NCBI RefSeq assembly: GCF_963675065.1
Contig: NZ_OY775906.1
Span: 2,210,001-2,274,000 of the forward strand
DNA length: 64,000 nt
Direction: 5' to 3'
Origin: an uncultured Draconibacterium sp.
GTDB taxonomy: Bacteria > Bacteroidota > Bacteroidia > Bacteroidales > Prolixibacteraceae
The notes under the pieces are model-generated. The model saw only the letters and a program-made list of their open reading frames with translations, ran no database searches and was not told where the DNA came from. Shown in pieces: positions 26,892 through 35,631 of this stretch. How positions within the stretch are numbered: position 1 is the stretch's first letter; every line of letters begins with the position of its first letter. The translations under genes and the position numbers were made by a program.

Positions 26892-28082
26892 CTACCCTGC
26901 TCTTTTTGATTTTTCCCAGTTTACCGACTGACGGCCTTTTGCGTAACGAACAATACCCAGAATAGACGCATAATTAATCATTACAAAATAGTAGGGAACA
27001 AAAAGTGCCTTCATCCGCACCTTTCTGTTTTCGAAATACCAGCCAAATGCGGCGGCGATGTAACACAAAACCTGCAGATACAGAACTGTCGCATATAAAT
27101 TAGCTACAGTCCAATTGTTAGAATTTACCACCAACAACAGATTAATAATAAATAAAAGGAATAGAGCGGGCGGAGCAAAAGCCCAACGCAAAACTTTGTG
27201 CGAAAAATACTGCCAGCTCAAAAGGCCATCTCTAAATGGATTGAGCAGTCCTTTCAACCGCATGATAGTTTGAATTCCCCCGGCAGCAATTCGAACTTTA
27301 CGTTTCAACTCTTCTTTTACATTCAACGAAGCGGTTTCCTCGGCATAAGCATTTGGTGCATACGCAATTTTATATCCCCGTTGGGCAATACGCAACGAAA
27401 TAATAAAATCATCAAGCAAAGTATCGGTTTCCACCTCCTCAAAAAGTTCGGTTCGTATGGCAAACAGTTCTCCAACTGCGCCAACTGCCGAATTCAACTC
27501 CCAGTCTTTACGCTTTATCCACGATTCCATTTTCCAATACAAACCTTCACCAGCACCAGCTGCAGCTTCTTCGTCTTTTTGCACAATACGCTTCTCCCCT
27601 GCCACACAACCAACTTCCGGATTGCTGAAACACTTTACAATCTCGCGAATGGATTGTTTTCCAAGTACTGTATTCGAGTCGGAAAAGATCACAATAGGTG
27701 CTTTTACAAATTTCATCCCCCGGTTCATGGCATGCATTTTCCCTCGTCGTTCCGGTTGATGATAAACTTCCAGCTCTTTTACTTGCTCTAACATTTCAGG
27801 GCTCCCGTCATCCGAGCCATCAGTTACCCACACATATTGAATTTTTTCTTTGGGATAATCAAGTGAAAAAGCGTTGTTTACTTTCTGACCAATGTAGTCC
27901 TTCTCGTTAAATGCTGTTACAAACAAACAAACTTCGGGCTCGTAACTATCACTTTCCAATGAAATCTGACGTTGGCCAAACACCTTTTTCAGGCCCACAA
28001 ACACCCACAACACAAGCGCATACCCGAAATAAGTATAGAACAATATGAATAATAATACCCAGAATAAAAGGTTTAGGATCAT
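26892..28082 (-). CDS. Family 2 glycosyltransferase, membrane-bound
   Basis: A 396-residue processive-type GT2: N-terminal helix (about 2-25), catalytic domain with FVTAFNEKDYI (53-63), VTDGSDDGS (about 84-92), FSDSNTVL (about 132) and a distal D/E region (LLDDFIISLRIAQRG), then three or four C-terminal helices. It uses a nucleotide sugar and acts at the inner membrane. It is last in a three-gene minus-strand operon (lptF, GT4, GT2) and overlaps GT4 by 4 bp (ATGA). Product is unknown; a surface polysaccharide is likely from context. Confidence 0.88.
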   Translation of the reverse strand: MILNLLFWVLLFILFYTYFGYALVLWVFVGLKKVFGQRQISLESDSYEPEVCLFVTAFNEKDYIGQKVNNAFSLDYPKEKIQYVWVTDGSDDGSPEMLEQVKELEVYHQPERRGKMHAMNRGMKFVKAPIVIFSDSNTVLGKQSIREIVKCFSNPEVGCVAGEKRIVQKDEEAAAGAGEGLYWKMESWIKRKDWELNSAVGAVGELFAIRTELFEEVETDTLLDDFIISLRIAQRGYKIAYAPNAYAEETASLNVKEELKRKVRIAAGGIQTIMRLKGLLNPFRDGLLSWQYFSHKVLRWAFAPPALFLLFIINLLLVVNSNNWTVANLYATVLYLQVLCYIAAAFGWYFENRKVRMKALFVPYYFVMINYASILGIVRYAKGRQSVNWEKSKRAG

Positions 28083-29281
28083 TTAATGTATTGTTTGTAA
28101 AATCCGATTAGCTCTTTCGATATCGCTAAATTATTAAAATTCTGCTGGATAAAAAGAGTGGCATTCCTTCCAATGCGCTCAAAACTGTCACGATCTTCAA
28201 TCAAGCCGGTAACAGCTTCAACAAAGCCGGTTGCATCGTTAGCCAGTAAAATATTTTCACCATCGGTAACATCAATTCCTTCTGCACCTATCGATGTTGA
28301 CACGATACTTTTTCCAAGCGCCATCCCTTCAATAATTTTTATACGCATACCGCTTCCGGAAAACAGTGGAACAATCATAATTGCTTTCGAATTCATAAAC
28401 AGGTAAGCATCGGCAATTTCTCCTTCAAAAATAACACCATCAACATTTAATTTGTCGATTAACCACGGTGGTGCATTTCTTCCGGCTACGTGAAAACTCA
28501 AATCGGGATATCGGGAGTGAATCTGCTTCCAGCAGTTTTCAATAAACCACAAAATACCTTCCTGATTGGGCGCCCACTCTAACGATCCCAGGTGAAATAG
28601 CGATGGGAATTCCAAACCGGATGAATCCTGGACAACAACCGATGAATCAATTCCGGTTTGAGAAACGTGTTTGTCTTTCACATTACCCAACGAATCCAGC
28701 ATCTCGCCGTCTCGGGCAGTTATCGGAACTAAAATATCGTACGAGTTTAACAATCTGGCCTCGAACCGTTTTATCCTTTTTGAAAGATTTTGGAGGTATA
28801 ATTTTTTCACTCCGCGTGAAAGTTTTGCCGCCCTTTCCCAAATCTCAAATTCAATATTATGAGCGCGATAAACCACCGTTGCATTGGAACACTTTCGTAT
28901 TAACGGAATGTATGGACAAACATAAAGTCCCTCTAACTGAATAATATCAAACTTATTTTCGGATAACAGTTCTGCCAGCACATCATTAAAGTTCTCATCG
29001 ATAAAACGAACAGCATTGTATGGTTTTCGCGAAAAGAATAGATTTATCAAAGCGGCAAACGCATTTATTTTAGCCGGAACATCTACCAACTTAAATGTTG
29101 CCAATTGATTTATTTCATCGGGCAATTCATCCGGATGAACATGATGTTTCAAAGTGTTCATCGCCAGCACGGTTACCTTACATCCCAGCTGTGCAAATCC
29201 TTTTGTTAAATTCATACAGGCAATGGCCCCACCATCCCTGGCTGGAAACGGAACCTTATTTGTTACCTGCAAAATGTTCAT
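28079..29281 (-). CDS. Family 4 glycosyltransferase
   Basis: A 400-residue GT-B fold enzyme. The N-terminal domain opens with the glycine-rich PFPARDGGAI (12-21); the C-terminal donor-binding domain has GSGMRIKIIEGMALGKSIV (about 315-333), including the EGMA variant of the E-x7-E motif. It starts 6 bp after lptF's stop and overlaps the GT2 gene, so all three are probably co-translated. Sugar donor and acceptor are not evident. Confidence 0.88.
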   Translation of the reverse strand: MNILQVTNKVPFPARDGGAIACMNLTKGFAQLGCKVTVLAMNTLKHHVHPDELPDEINQLATFKLVDVPAKINAFAALINLFFSRKPYNAVRFIDENFNDVLAELLSENKFDIIQLEGLYVCPYIPLIRKCSNATVVYRAHNIEFEIWERAAKLSRGVKKLYLQNLSKRIKRFEARLLNSYDILVPITARDGEMLDSLGNVKDKHVSQTGIDSSVVVQDSSGLEFPSLFHLGSLEWAPNQEGILWFIENCWKQIHSRYPDLSFHVAGRNAPPWLIDKLNVDGVIFEGEIADAYLFMNSKAIMIVPLFSGSGMRIKIIEGMALGKSIVSTSIGAEGIDVTDGENILLANDATGFVEAVTGLIEDRDSFERIGRNATLFIQQNFNNLAISKELIGFYKQYIK

Positions 29282-29287
29282 TCGGGC

Positions 29288-30769
29288 TTAGTCGTTTGAT
29301 TTCTTTTTCTTGAAAAACCGTTCGAGCCCCAGACGGGCGAAAAACTTTGTATAAGCTTCGGCTGTCATGATAGCCGAGTCGGTAGCTGCTTTATAGGTTA
29401 ACCAAACGCCAATGGGCAGAAAAATATACGACGAAAACCACATTCCGTTAAACATTGCCCAAACATCCTCTCGGGCAGTTTTTTCGCCACTCATGGAAAC
29501 AATGTAATACAAGATAAACAGGAAAATAGACACAACCACCGGCATCCCCAATCCTCCTTTTCGGATAATTGCGCCTAAAGGTGCCCCAATAAAAAAGAAT
29601 ATGAGCACGGCAATCGACAGCGTAAACTTCCGGTGTCGCTCCATACGGTATTTATTCAGGGTTTTCTTTTTATTATAAAGCTGCCCCTGAAACATATTAA
29701 CCTGTTGCATATTGCTTCGGGCCTTATCTAGTGCACTTTTGGCGATATCGGCTTGCACCCACTTATCAAGACCTGAATAATAAGTATCAAAATCAAATAT
29801 CGAATCGGCTTTTACTTCCTCAATATCCCGTTTCAACGAATCGGCTTTTGCAGTCAAATTATACATTCTCCGCGTAATTGTCGGGTTTATATTTATCTGC
29901 ATCATATAATTGCGTAAGCGGCCGTAATATTCATCCGTTAAACTATCATCGGCAGTCACCAACTGATCAATAGTAAGCATGCGGTATTGATTTTTAAAAA
30001 TGCTTTCGTCGCGGCGGTTAAATTCAAAATCCCGGACTTTTACCCTGATCGTTTGTTCCTCAAAACGGTTACGTTGATAAGGATACGTTTCTTTTTTACC
30101 ACGGTTTTGCGATTTCTGCTCCTGGTAAGTTACACCGCTAAACAAATTCATCACCATGTACCTTTTATCCTCCGTAATTCGCAATAATCCCGAGTCGGCA
30201 ACTGTAACACTTTCGTTGGGTTTATTTTTCGTATGATCGTAAATCAGCAGGTCATACAGCATTTTTGTATCGTTATCACGTTTACCAACTTTAATGCTAT
30301 AACCATCCATTTCATTTGTAAAAACACCTTCCTGCAAAACCAGTTCGGGCCGTTGTTTTTTTACACTATATAAAAGCGTTGAGAATTTCAGGTTTGTTTT
30401 CGGAAGAATATTATTGGAAAAATAAAAAGCAATTCCGGTAATTAGTATTGCAATAACTATTAATGGCCGCATAATTCTAAAAAGCGAAATCCCGGAAGCT
30501 TTCATTGCTACCAGCTCGTAATTTTCGCCTAGTGCCCCAAAAGTCATAATTGATGCCAGTAGCATGGCCAGCGGGAAAGCCAGTGGCAGCAAAGCAAACG
30601 ATGCATAAAACATCATTTCGCCCAACACTTTAAAATCGAGCCCTTTACCAACGAGGTCGTCTACGTACTTCCACAGGAACTGCATAAGCAGCACGAAAAC
30701 CACAATAAAAAAGGTCATAAAAAATGGCCCTAGAAAAGATTTTATAACAAAAAGGTGCAGACGTTTCAT
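29288..30769 (-). CDS. LptF/LptG family permease
   Basis: A 493-residue YjgP/YjgQ protein: two N-terminal helices (about 10-35, 55-80), a third near 100-120, a large periplasmic jelly-roll region (about 125-370) and three C-terminal helices. It is the membrane subunit of the LPS-extracting ABC transporter LptB2FG. The periplasmic part is longer than in E. coli (about 360 residues in total), with an insertion of charged, coiled-coil-like sequence (about 280-370). It is the first gene of the operon with two glycosyltransferases. Confidence 0.9.
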   Translation of the reverse strand: MKRLHLFVIKSFLGPFFMTFFIVVFVLLMQFLWKYVDDLVGKGLDFKVLGEMMFYASFALLPLAFPLAMLLASIMTFGALGENYELVAMKASGISLFRIMRPLIVIAILITGIAFYFSNNILPKTNLKFSTLLYSVKKQRPELVLQEGVFTNEMDGYSIKVGKRDNDTKMLYDLLIYDHTKNKPNESVTVADSGLLRITEDKRYMVMNLFSGVTYQEQKSQNRGKKETYPYQRNRFEEQTIRVKVRDFEFNRRDESIFKNQYRMLTIDQLVTADDSLTDEYYGRLRNYMMQININPTITRRMYNLTAKADSLKRDIEEVKADSIFDFDTYYSGLDKWVQADIAKSALDKARSNMQQVNMFQGQLYNKKKTLNKYRMERHRKFTLSIAVLIFFFIGAPLGAIIRKGGLGMPVVVSIFLFILYYIVSMSGEKTAREDVWAMFNGMWFSSYIFLPIGVWLTYKAATDSAIMTAEAYTKFFARLGLERFFKKKKSND

Positions 30770-30797
30770 GTACTTTCTTTCATTCTGGAAACGCTTA

Positions 30798-30805
30798 CAA
30801 AACTA
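30798..30805 (-). promoter_or_regulatory. Bacteroidota -7 box of the lptF operon
   Basis: Minus-strand TAGTTTTG matches TANNTTTG, 29 bp before the start codon. Confidence 0.45.
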
Positions 30806-30892
30806 AGTTATTTTAGGAATTAGTAAAGTAAAAAAGGTTAAGAAACGTTATTGACGCCGGAATACAACTTTCAATAGTTGGGGATAAACGAT

Positions 30893-31273
30893 TTATGAAC
30901 CTAATACATGTTTCAAATCAGCAACTTGCGAATTCCACAAACCACGGGTTTCATCAACTTCATCTTCTTCAGCGAAATCTGTTATCAAAAGAGAAACGTC
31001 GTTGGTAAGCTCATCGCGCGTGATCTTAAATTCAAAGTACGTATCCTCATCTTCATCTACCCAGCTAAACCGAACCAAACGATTTTCTTTATGAAGTATC
31101 ATCTCTGCAGTTTGCTCCGATCCGTCCCAAATAAAAGTATACCTTTTCCCCCGAACGCGAACATCGTCGGCAAACCACTCAGTTAACCCGGAAGCATTGC
31201 TTAGTCTGTTATAGAGTACCTTAGGAGAACAATTGATTAAGTATTCCAGGTTGATTTTTACTTTACTAGTCAT
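30893..31273 (-). CDS. START-like (SRPBCC) domain protein
   Basis: A 126-residue protein from ATG 31273, predicted helix-grip fold of the AHSA1/START-like kind: YLINCSPKVLYNRLSNASGLTEWFA at the start, RYTFIWDGSEQ in the centre and a C-terminal helix (GLWNSQVADLKHVLG). Ligand and role are unknown; it is conserved in Bacteroidota as a short cytosolic protein. The acidic patch WVDEDEDTYFEF is notable. It is transcribed divergently from tRNA-Met. Confidence 0.75.
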   Translation of the reverse strand: MTSKVKINLEYLINCSPKVLYNRLSNASGLTEWFADDVRVRGKRYTFIWDGSEQTAEMILHKENRLVRFSWVDEDEDTYFEFKITRDELTNDVSLLITDFAEEDEVDETRGLWNSQVADLKHVLGS

Positions 31274-31390
31274 AAGTTTGATTTTTGGCAATATAATTAA
31301 TAAGAATGTAACTTACAACTAGTTAAAATCGGCTAAAGAAATTTATTTCGAAAAATTACATAAATGGTTAGCGGGAATAAAAAGAAATAC

Positions 31391-31398
31391 TATATTTG
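31391..31398 (+). promoter_or_regulatory. Bacteroidota -7 box of tRNA-Met
   Basis: TATATTTG matches TANNTTTG, 24 bp before the tRNA 5' end. A weak GTTA lies 20 bp upstream at the -33 position. Confidence 0.5.
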
Positions 31399-31421
31399 CA
31401 CCGCATTTTTGAAAAAGAAAT

Positions 31422-31495
31422 GGCGAGGTAGCTCAGCTGGTTAGAGCGCGTGATTCATAATCACGAGGTCGGCGGTTCAAGCCCGCCTCTCGCTA
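31422..31495 (+). tRNA. tRNA-Met (CAT anticodon), probably elongator
   Basis: A 74-nt cloverleaf: acceptor GGCGAGG/TCTCGCT (two G-U pairs), D-arm AGCTCAGCTGGTTAGAGC, anticodon arm CGTGATTCATAATCACG with CAT, T-arm GGCGGTTCAAGCCCGCC, discriminator A, CCA not encoded. It lacks the three G-C pairs of initiators. A lysidine-modified tRNA-Ile2 also has CAT and cannot be excluded by eye. Confidence 0.88.
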
Positions 31496-31503
31496 CAAAA
31501 ACA

Positions 31504-31537
31504 AGAGGAGTTTGGTTATTACCAGGCTCCTTTTTCG
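31504..31537 (+). terminator. Terminator of tRNA-Met
   Basis: AGGAG and CTCCT, with partial pairing of the intervening TTTGG...CCAGG, followed by TTTTTCG. Confidence 0.5.
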
Positions 31538-32076
31538 TTTTAATTGCTTAGCTAAATTCAGTTCATTTTTCTTAAAACGAAAGGGAATAACTCAAAGAAA
31601 AGAGCCATCAAGTAGATGCTCTTTTTTGATAACACCAATTTTCGCAGGTGAAGACTAACTATATATTAAATAGGTTGTAGTTTCAGAAAAAAGGGTAGAA
31701 CATTTATGGACGCTTTTTTGAAGATGATTGATAATTTTACAAACCCCTAAACACTAAACCAATCAAGATACATAGTCCTACCCTTATAATTTATCTTTTA
31801 AATTTACTTGTTACAAGTTACAAAATAAACATATAAATACCTAGTGGTATTTTTTTTTTGCGAGCTTAATATTTCGTTGAGCTTTTTTCGAAATTATTCT
31901 GAATAGATCAGCTACCATTTTTCCGGTAGGATGGGTCGCACAAAACAGTAATCAGTTTCAAAAAAGCGATGTCGGTTTTGAGTATGGGCATGCCTTTAAT
32001 AAAGATATACAACGATATAAATCAAAACCAAAAAATCTCACTTCCACTTTGAACTGCCATGTCTGAACGAATTAAT
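31538..32076. other. 540-bp region without a recognised gene
   Basis: It contains a terminator-like hairpin at 31600-31627 (AAGAG-CATC/GATG-CTCTT, then TTTTTT), so a short transcript may end here. AAGGGTAG (about 31691) and CTACCCTT (about 31789) form an 8-bp inverted repeat ~90 bp apart. An open frame of about 60 codons without a start (about 31877-32065) gave no recognisable protein. Confidence 0.35.
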
Positions 32077-32084
32077 TATCTTTG
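32077..32084 (+). promoter_or_regulatory. Bacteroidota -7 box of ABC-F gene
   Basis: TATCTTTG matches TANNTTTG and lies 17 bp before ATG 32102, giving a very short leader. Confidence 0.5.
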
Positions 32085-32101
32085 GGCAATTTTTGTACAG
32101 A

Positions 32102-34048
32102 ATGATATCGATAGATAAAATAAATCTCAGTTTTGGCGGCTTCGAACTGTTTAAAGAAATTAGTTTTCTGGTTAATCCAAAAGACAGAATTGGACTGATT
32201 GGTAAAAACGGTGCCGGAAAAAGTACGCTGCTAAAAATTATTACAGGAACCGAAACACCAACCGCGGGCGTTGTTGCTGTTCCGAAAGAAACAAGCGTTG
32301 GTTATTTACCTCAGCAAATGGTGGTTTCGGACACGCGCACACTTAAAAATGAAGTTACACAGGCTTTCGAGGAGCTTTTAGCTATTGAAAAGAAAATAGC
32401 AAATCTGAACCACGAAATTGCCGAAAGCGAAGATTATCATTCTGATGAGTATTTAAAGAAACTCGATCAGGTTACCGAATACAACGAACGCTACCAACTT
32501 TTGGGTGGCGATAACTACGAAGCCGAGCTGGAACAAACACTTCTGGGATTAGGTTTCGAAAGAACTGATTTCGACCGAATGACCTCCGAATTCAGTGGAG
32601 GTTGGCGTATGCGTGTTGAGCTGGCAAAACTATTGCTAAAAAAGCCCGATGTATTTTTACTGGATGAGCCGACCAACCACCTTGATATCGAATCGATACA
32701 ATGGTTAGAAGATTTTCTGAAAACTTACAGCGGTGCCGTTATTCTGGTTTCGCACGATAAAGCTTTTCTTGATGCCGTTTGTAACCGCACCATAGAAATT
32801 TCGCTGGGCAAGATTACCGACCAGAAAATGAATTATACCCGTTTTATGGACTGGAAAGCTGAACAACGTGAGATTAATCTGGCAGCCTACACAAACCAGC
32901 AAAAAATGATCGAAGATACCGAGCGGTTTATTGAACGATTCCGATACAAATCATCAAAAGCTGTGCAGGTACAATCGCGTGTAAAACAGCTTGAAAAACT
33001 AGACCGGATTGAAATTGAAGAAGAAGACAACTCTGCGCTAAAAATTAACTTTCCGCCACCACCTCGCTCTGGACGAATTGTGGTTGAAGCCAAACATATC
33101 AGCAAATATTACGACTCGTTGCACGTACTCGACGACATCGACCTCAACATAGAAAATGGTGAAAAAATAGCGTTTGTTGGCCGTAACGGAGAAGGCAAAA
33201 CCACCCTTGCCCGGATTATAATGAACGAACTGGAACACAACGGCTCGATGAAGCTAGGCCACAATGTAAAAATTGGCTACTTTGCTCAAAACCAGGCGCA
33301 ACTATTAAACGGAGAGCTTACGGTTTTTGAAACCATAGATGAAATTGCTGTTGGCGATATCCGAACTAAGATCAGAGATATTCTTGCCGCGTTTTTATTC
33401 CGCGGTGAAGACATCGATAAAAAAGTAAAAGTATTAAGCGGTGGCGAAAAGTCGCGACTGGCAATGATTCGACTAATGCTTGAGCCGGTTAACTTTCTAA
33501 TTCTCGACGAACCGACCAACCACCTAGATATGCGCTCGAAAGAGATTTTAAAAAACGCACTGGCAAATTTTTCAGGAACGGTACTTGTAGTTTCGCACGA
33601 CCGCGATTTTCTTGATGGTTTGGTGAATTGCATTTACGAATTCAGAAATAAAAAGGCAAAACAACACCTGGGCGGCATTTTCGATTTTCTGTACCGAAAG
33701 AAAATGGAGTCGATGAAAGAATTGGAAAGCAAGAAAAAGAATACAAAAACCGGAAAAGTTGTAACTTCGGAAAAAGAAAAGAATGAGCTGTCATTCGATG
33801 AAAAGAAAGAGATAAACCGCACCATTTCGCGCATGGAGAAAAGTGTAGCCCAAGCCGAAGAAAAGATTGCGGAACTGGAGGCAGAAATCGAAGAAATGGA
33901 CAAGCTCCTTGCTCAACCCGAAAATATTAATGACCATTCAGTTTTTGAGCAGTACGAACAATTAAAATCGAACCTGGAAGAAAGTATGCTCGATTGGGAA
34001 AATGCCCACGAAGAACTGGAAAACTGGAAGGCTAAAAAAACCTGGTAA
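32102..34048 (+). CDS. ABC-F family ATPase (translation factor type)
   Basis: A 648-residue soluble protein with two ABC domains and no membrane helices. The first has GKNGAGKST (about 35-43), SGGWRMRVELAK and LLDEPTNHLD; the second has GRNGEGKTT, LSGGEKSRLAM and LILDEPTNHLD. The linker between them and a C-terminal coiled coil (about 540-648, rich in E/K) fit the Uup/YbiT/EttA group that acts on the ribosomal E site. I start at ATG 32102; a TTG at 32093 would add only three residues. RlmB, another ribosome-related gene, follows after 7 bp. Confidence 0.92.
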   Translation: MISIDKINLSFGGFELFKEISFLVNPKDRIGLIGKNGAGKSTLLKIITGTETPTAGVVAVPKETSVGYLPQQMVVSDTRTLKNEVTQAFEELLAIEKKIANLNHEIAESEDYHSDEYLKKLDQVTEYNERYQLLGGDNYEAELEQTLLGLGFERTDFDRMTSEFSGGWRMRVELAKLLLKKPDVFLLDEPTNHLDIESIQWLEDFLKTYSGAVILVSHDKAFLDAVCNRTIEISLGKITDQKMNYTRFMDWKAEQREINLAAYTNQQKMIEDTERFIERFRYKSSKAVQVQSRVKQLEKLDRIEIEEEDNSALKINFPPPPRSGRIVVEAKHISKYYDSLHVLDDIDLNIENGEKIAFVGRNGEGKTTLARIIMNELEHNGSMKLGHNVKIGYFAQNQAQLLNGELTVFETIDEIAVGDIRTKIRDILAAFLFRGEDIDKKVKVLSGGEKSRLAMIRLMLEPVNFLILDEPTNHLDMRSKEILKNALANFSGTVLVVSHDRDFLDGLVNCIYEFRNKKAKQHLGGIFDFLYRKKMESMKELESKKKNTKTGKVVTSEKEKNELSFDEKKEINRTISRMEKSVAQAEEKIAELEAEIEEMDKLLAQPENINDHSVFEQYEQLKSNLEESMLDWENAHEELENWKAKKTW

Positions 34049-34055
34049 ATAAAAA

Positions 34056-34814
34056 ATGATGAGACAAAAAGCAATAGATAAAGAGGATTTTCTGTTTGGA
34101 ACAAGAGCTATAATCGAAGCCATAAAAAAAGGCAAAACAATCGACAGAATTCTTATAAAAAAGGGTTTGCGAAACGAATTGATTTCCGAACTACAAGAGC
34201 TGATTAAAGAAAGCGAGATTAGCGTCCAGTACGTTCCTATCGAGAAGATTAATCGTATTACACGAAAGAATCACCAGGGAGTTCTGGCCTTTATTTCACC
34301 CATTGAGTTTGATAATATTGAAACAGTAATTCCGGGGATTTACGAAGAAGGGAAAACTCCTCTGCTGCTTGTTTTAGACCAAATAACCGATGTGCGTAAC
34401 TTCGGAGCCATTGCCCGCTCGGCCGAATGTGCCGGGGTGCAGGCCATTATTATTCCCGAAAAAGGCATGGCACGTATTGGCGCCGATGCTGTAAAAACAT
34501 CGGCAGGAGCCATTCATAACATTCCAATCTGCAAAACAAACAATCTGTACCACACGGTCCGGTTTCTGAAAGACTCGGGCATTAAAATAGTTGCTGCCAC
34601 CGAAAAAGGCGACAAACTTTACAGTAATGCCGATATGAAATCGCCACTGGCCATTGTTATGGGATCAGAAGACACGGGTGTTTCTGCTCAAATTCTGAAA
34701 CTTGCTGATGAACAATTAAAAATCCCGATCCTGGGACAGATCGAATCATTAAATGTTTCGGTATCCGCTGCTTTAATGATTTACGAAGCTGTCAGACAAC
34801 GAAATCAGGCTTGA
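34056..34814 (+). CDS. rlmB: 23S rRNA 2'-O-methyltransferase RlmB type
   Basis: A 252-residue SPOUT enzyme with the N-terminal L30e-like substrate-binding domain (FLFGTRAIIEAIKKGK, about 10-25) and C-terminal SAM knot: VTDVRNFGAIARSAECAG (from 110), IVMGSEDTGVS and ESLNVSVSAALMIYE. RlmB methylates G2251 (E. coli numbering) of 23S rRNA. The start could be ATG 34056 or the ATG at 34059. Its end overlaps the convergent Lrp gene by 10 bp. Confidence 0.9.
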   Translation: MMRQKAIDKEDFLFGTRAIIEAIKKGKTIDRILIKKGLRNELISELQELIKESEISVQYVPIEKINRITRKNHQGVLAFISPIEFDNIETVIPGIYEEGKTPLLLVLDQITDVRNFGAIARSAECAGVQAIIIPEKGMARIGADAVKTSAGAIHNIPICKTNNLYHTVRFLKDSGIKIVAATEKGDKLYSNADMKSPLAIVMGSEDTGVSAQILKLADEQLKIPILGQIESLNVSVSAALMIYEAVRQRNQA

Positions 34815-35272
34815 ACAGGAATCGTACGCTTAAATGACTCTTCCAAAGAAATAAAAGTTTCGGTACTGGCTACACCACTGATTTTTTGAATTTTACTGCT
34901 TAAAATATTTTTTAAGTGCTCGTTATCCTTAGCATAAACTTTTACAAAAATAGCGTATGCTCCGGTGGTGTAATGACATTCAACAATCTCAGGGATATCT
35001 TCCAAACCTTTTACCACTTCGCTGAACAGACCTCCTTTTTCGAGGAAAATACCAATGTAGGTACAGGTTTTAAAATCAACCTTTTTGGGATTGATGTGAT
35101 AACCCGATCCAACGATCACTTCCAAATCAACCATTCGGTTAACTCGTTGATGTACAGCTGCACGGGAAATACCCACTTCTTTTGCAACATCTTTAAAAGG
35201 TATCCTTGCGTTTTTGGTAATTATATCAAGAATTTTTAAATCCCAGTCGTCTAAGTTATTCCTTAAAGTCAT
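34805..35272 (-). CDS. Lrp/AsnC family transcriptional regulator 1
   Basis: A 155-residue regulator from ATG 35272: N-terminal winged HTH (LDDWDLKILDIITKNARIPF.. GISRAAVHQRV) and C-terminal RAM/ligand domain with the CHYTTGAYAIFVKV strand. It shares this HTH and the C-terminal ETFISLE..FKR ending with the second Lrp at 37009. It faces amt across a 360-bp gap and converges on rlmB with a 10-bp overlap. Members of this family sense amino acids; the ligand here is unknown. A full promoter lies just upstream. Confidence 0.93.
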   Translation of the reverse strand: MTLRNNLDDWDLKILDIITKNARIPFKDVAKEVGISRAAVHQRVNRMVDLEVIVGSGYHINPKKVDFKTCTYIGIFLEKGGLFSEVVKGLEDIPEIVECHYTTGAYAIFVKVYAKDNEHLKNILSSKIQKISGVASTETFISLEESFKRTIPVQA

Positions 35273-35288
35273 CTTTAACAATTTTCTA

Positions 35289-35320
35289 CAAAAGTATCAA
35301 AAAACTAACATAATTTCAAA
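35289..35320 (-). promoter_or_regulatory. Promoter of Lrp gene 1 (-33/-7)
   Basis: Reading the minus strand, TTTG (35320-35317), a 20-bp spacer and TACTTTTG (35296-35289) match the Bacteroidota consensus at both boxes and in spacing. The leader would be only about 10 nt. Confidence 0.65.
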
Positions 35321-35405
35321 GTAAAGAAAGCATAAACGCAATATCGTAACAAAATCACAACAAAGAAGCCCAGACTTACAAAAATACCAAAAATATTATC
35401 AGTTT

Positions 35406-35586
35406 GTTAATTAATACCTCAAATTACTTTCAATATTCCACAAACAGAAGCTGTTTTCATGTTAATTAATACTTTTACGATAGATTTTTACAAAAACAGA
35501 CAGCAATAAAAATCTAAAACAGTTATAGACAGCTTAATTTCAGCAATAAAAAACAACTCAATTTCAACTTGAAATAATGAGTTGTA
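35406..35586 (+). promoter_or_regulatory. amt upstream region: two direct-repeat pairs and a leader hairpin
   Basis: GTTAATTAATAC occurs at 35406-35417 and 35461-35472 (55 bp apart). CAGCAATAAAAA occurs at 35501-35512 and 35541-35552 (40 bp, about four helical turns). CAACTCA (35554-35560) and TGAGTTG (35578-35584) close a hairpin whose inner part TTTCA/TGAAA also pairs. Paired sites in phase are what an octameric Lrp-type regulator would use; binding is inferred. Confidence 0.5.
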
Positions 35587-35631
35587 TGGTGCTGTGCAGA
35601 CTTAAAAATTAGTAACCTTAAAATTATAGAC

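Noticed and set aside
27198..27791. 197-codon frame antisense to the GT2 glycosyltransferase
   Set aside because: It overlaps a clearly recognisable glycosyltransferase and has no motif of its own.
31422..31495. tRNA-Ile2 (lysidine-modified CAT) instead of tRNA-Met
   Set aside because: Identity elements do not decide by eye; an elongator Met call is the simpler reading, but it is left open.
31877..32065. Start-less ~60-codon frame before the ABC-F gene
   Set aside because: No start codon and no recognisable protein similarity; kept only as a note in the gap description.
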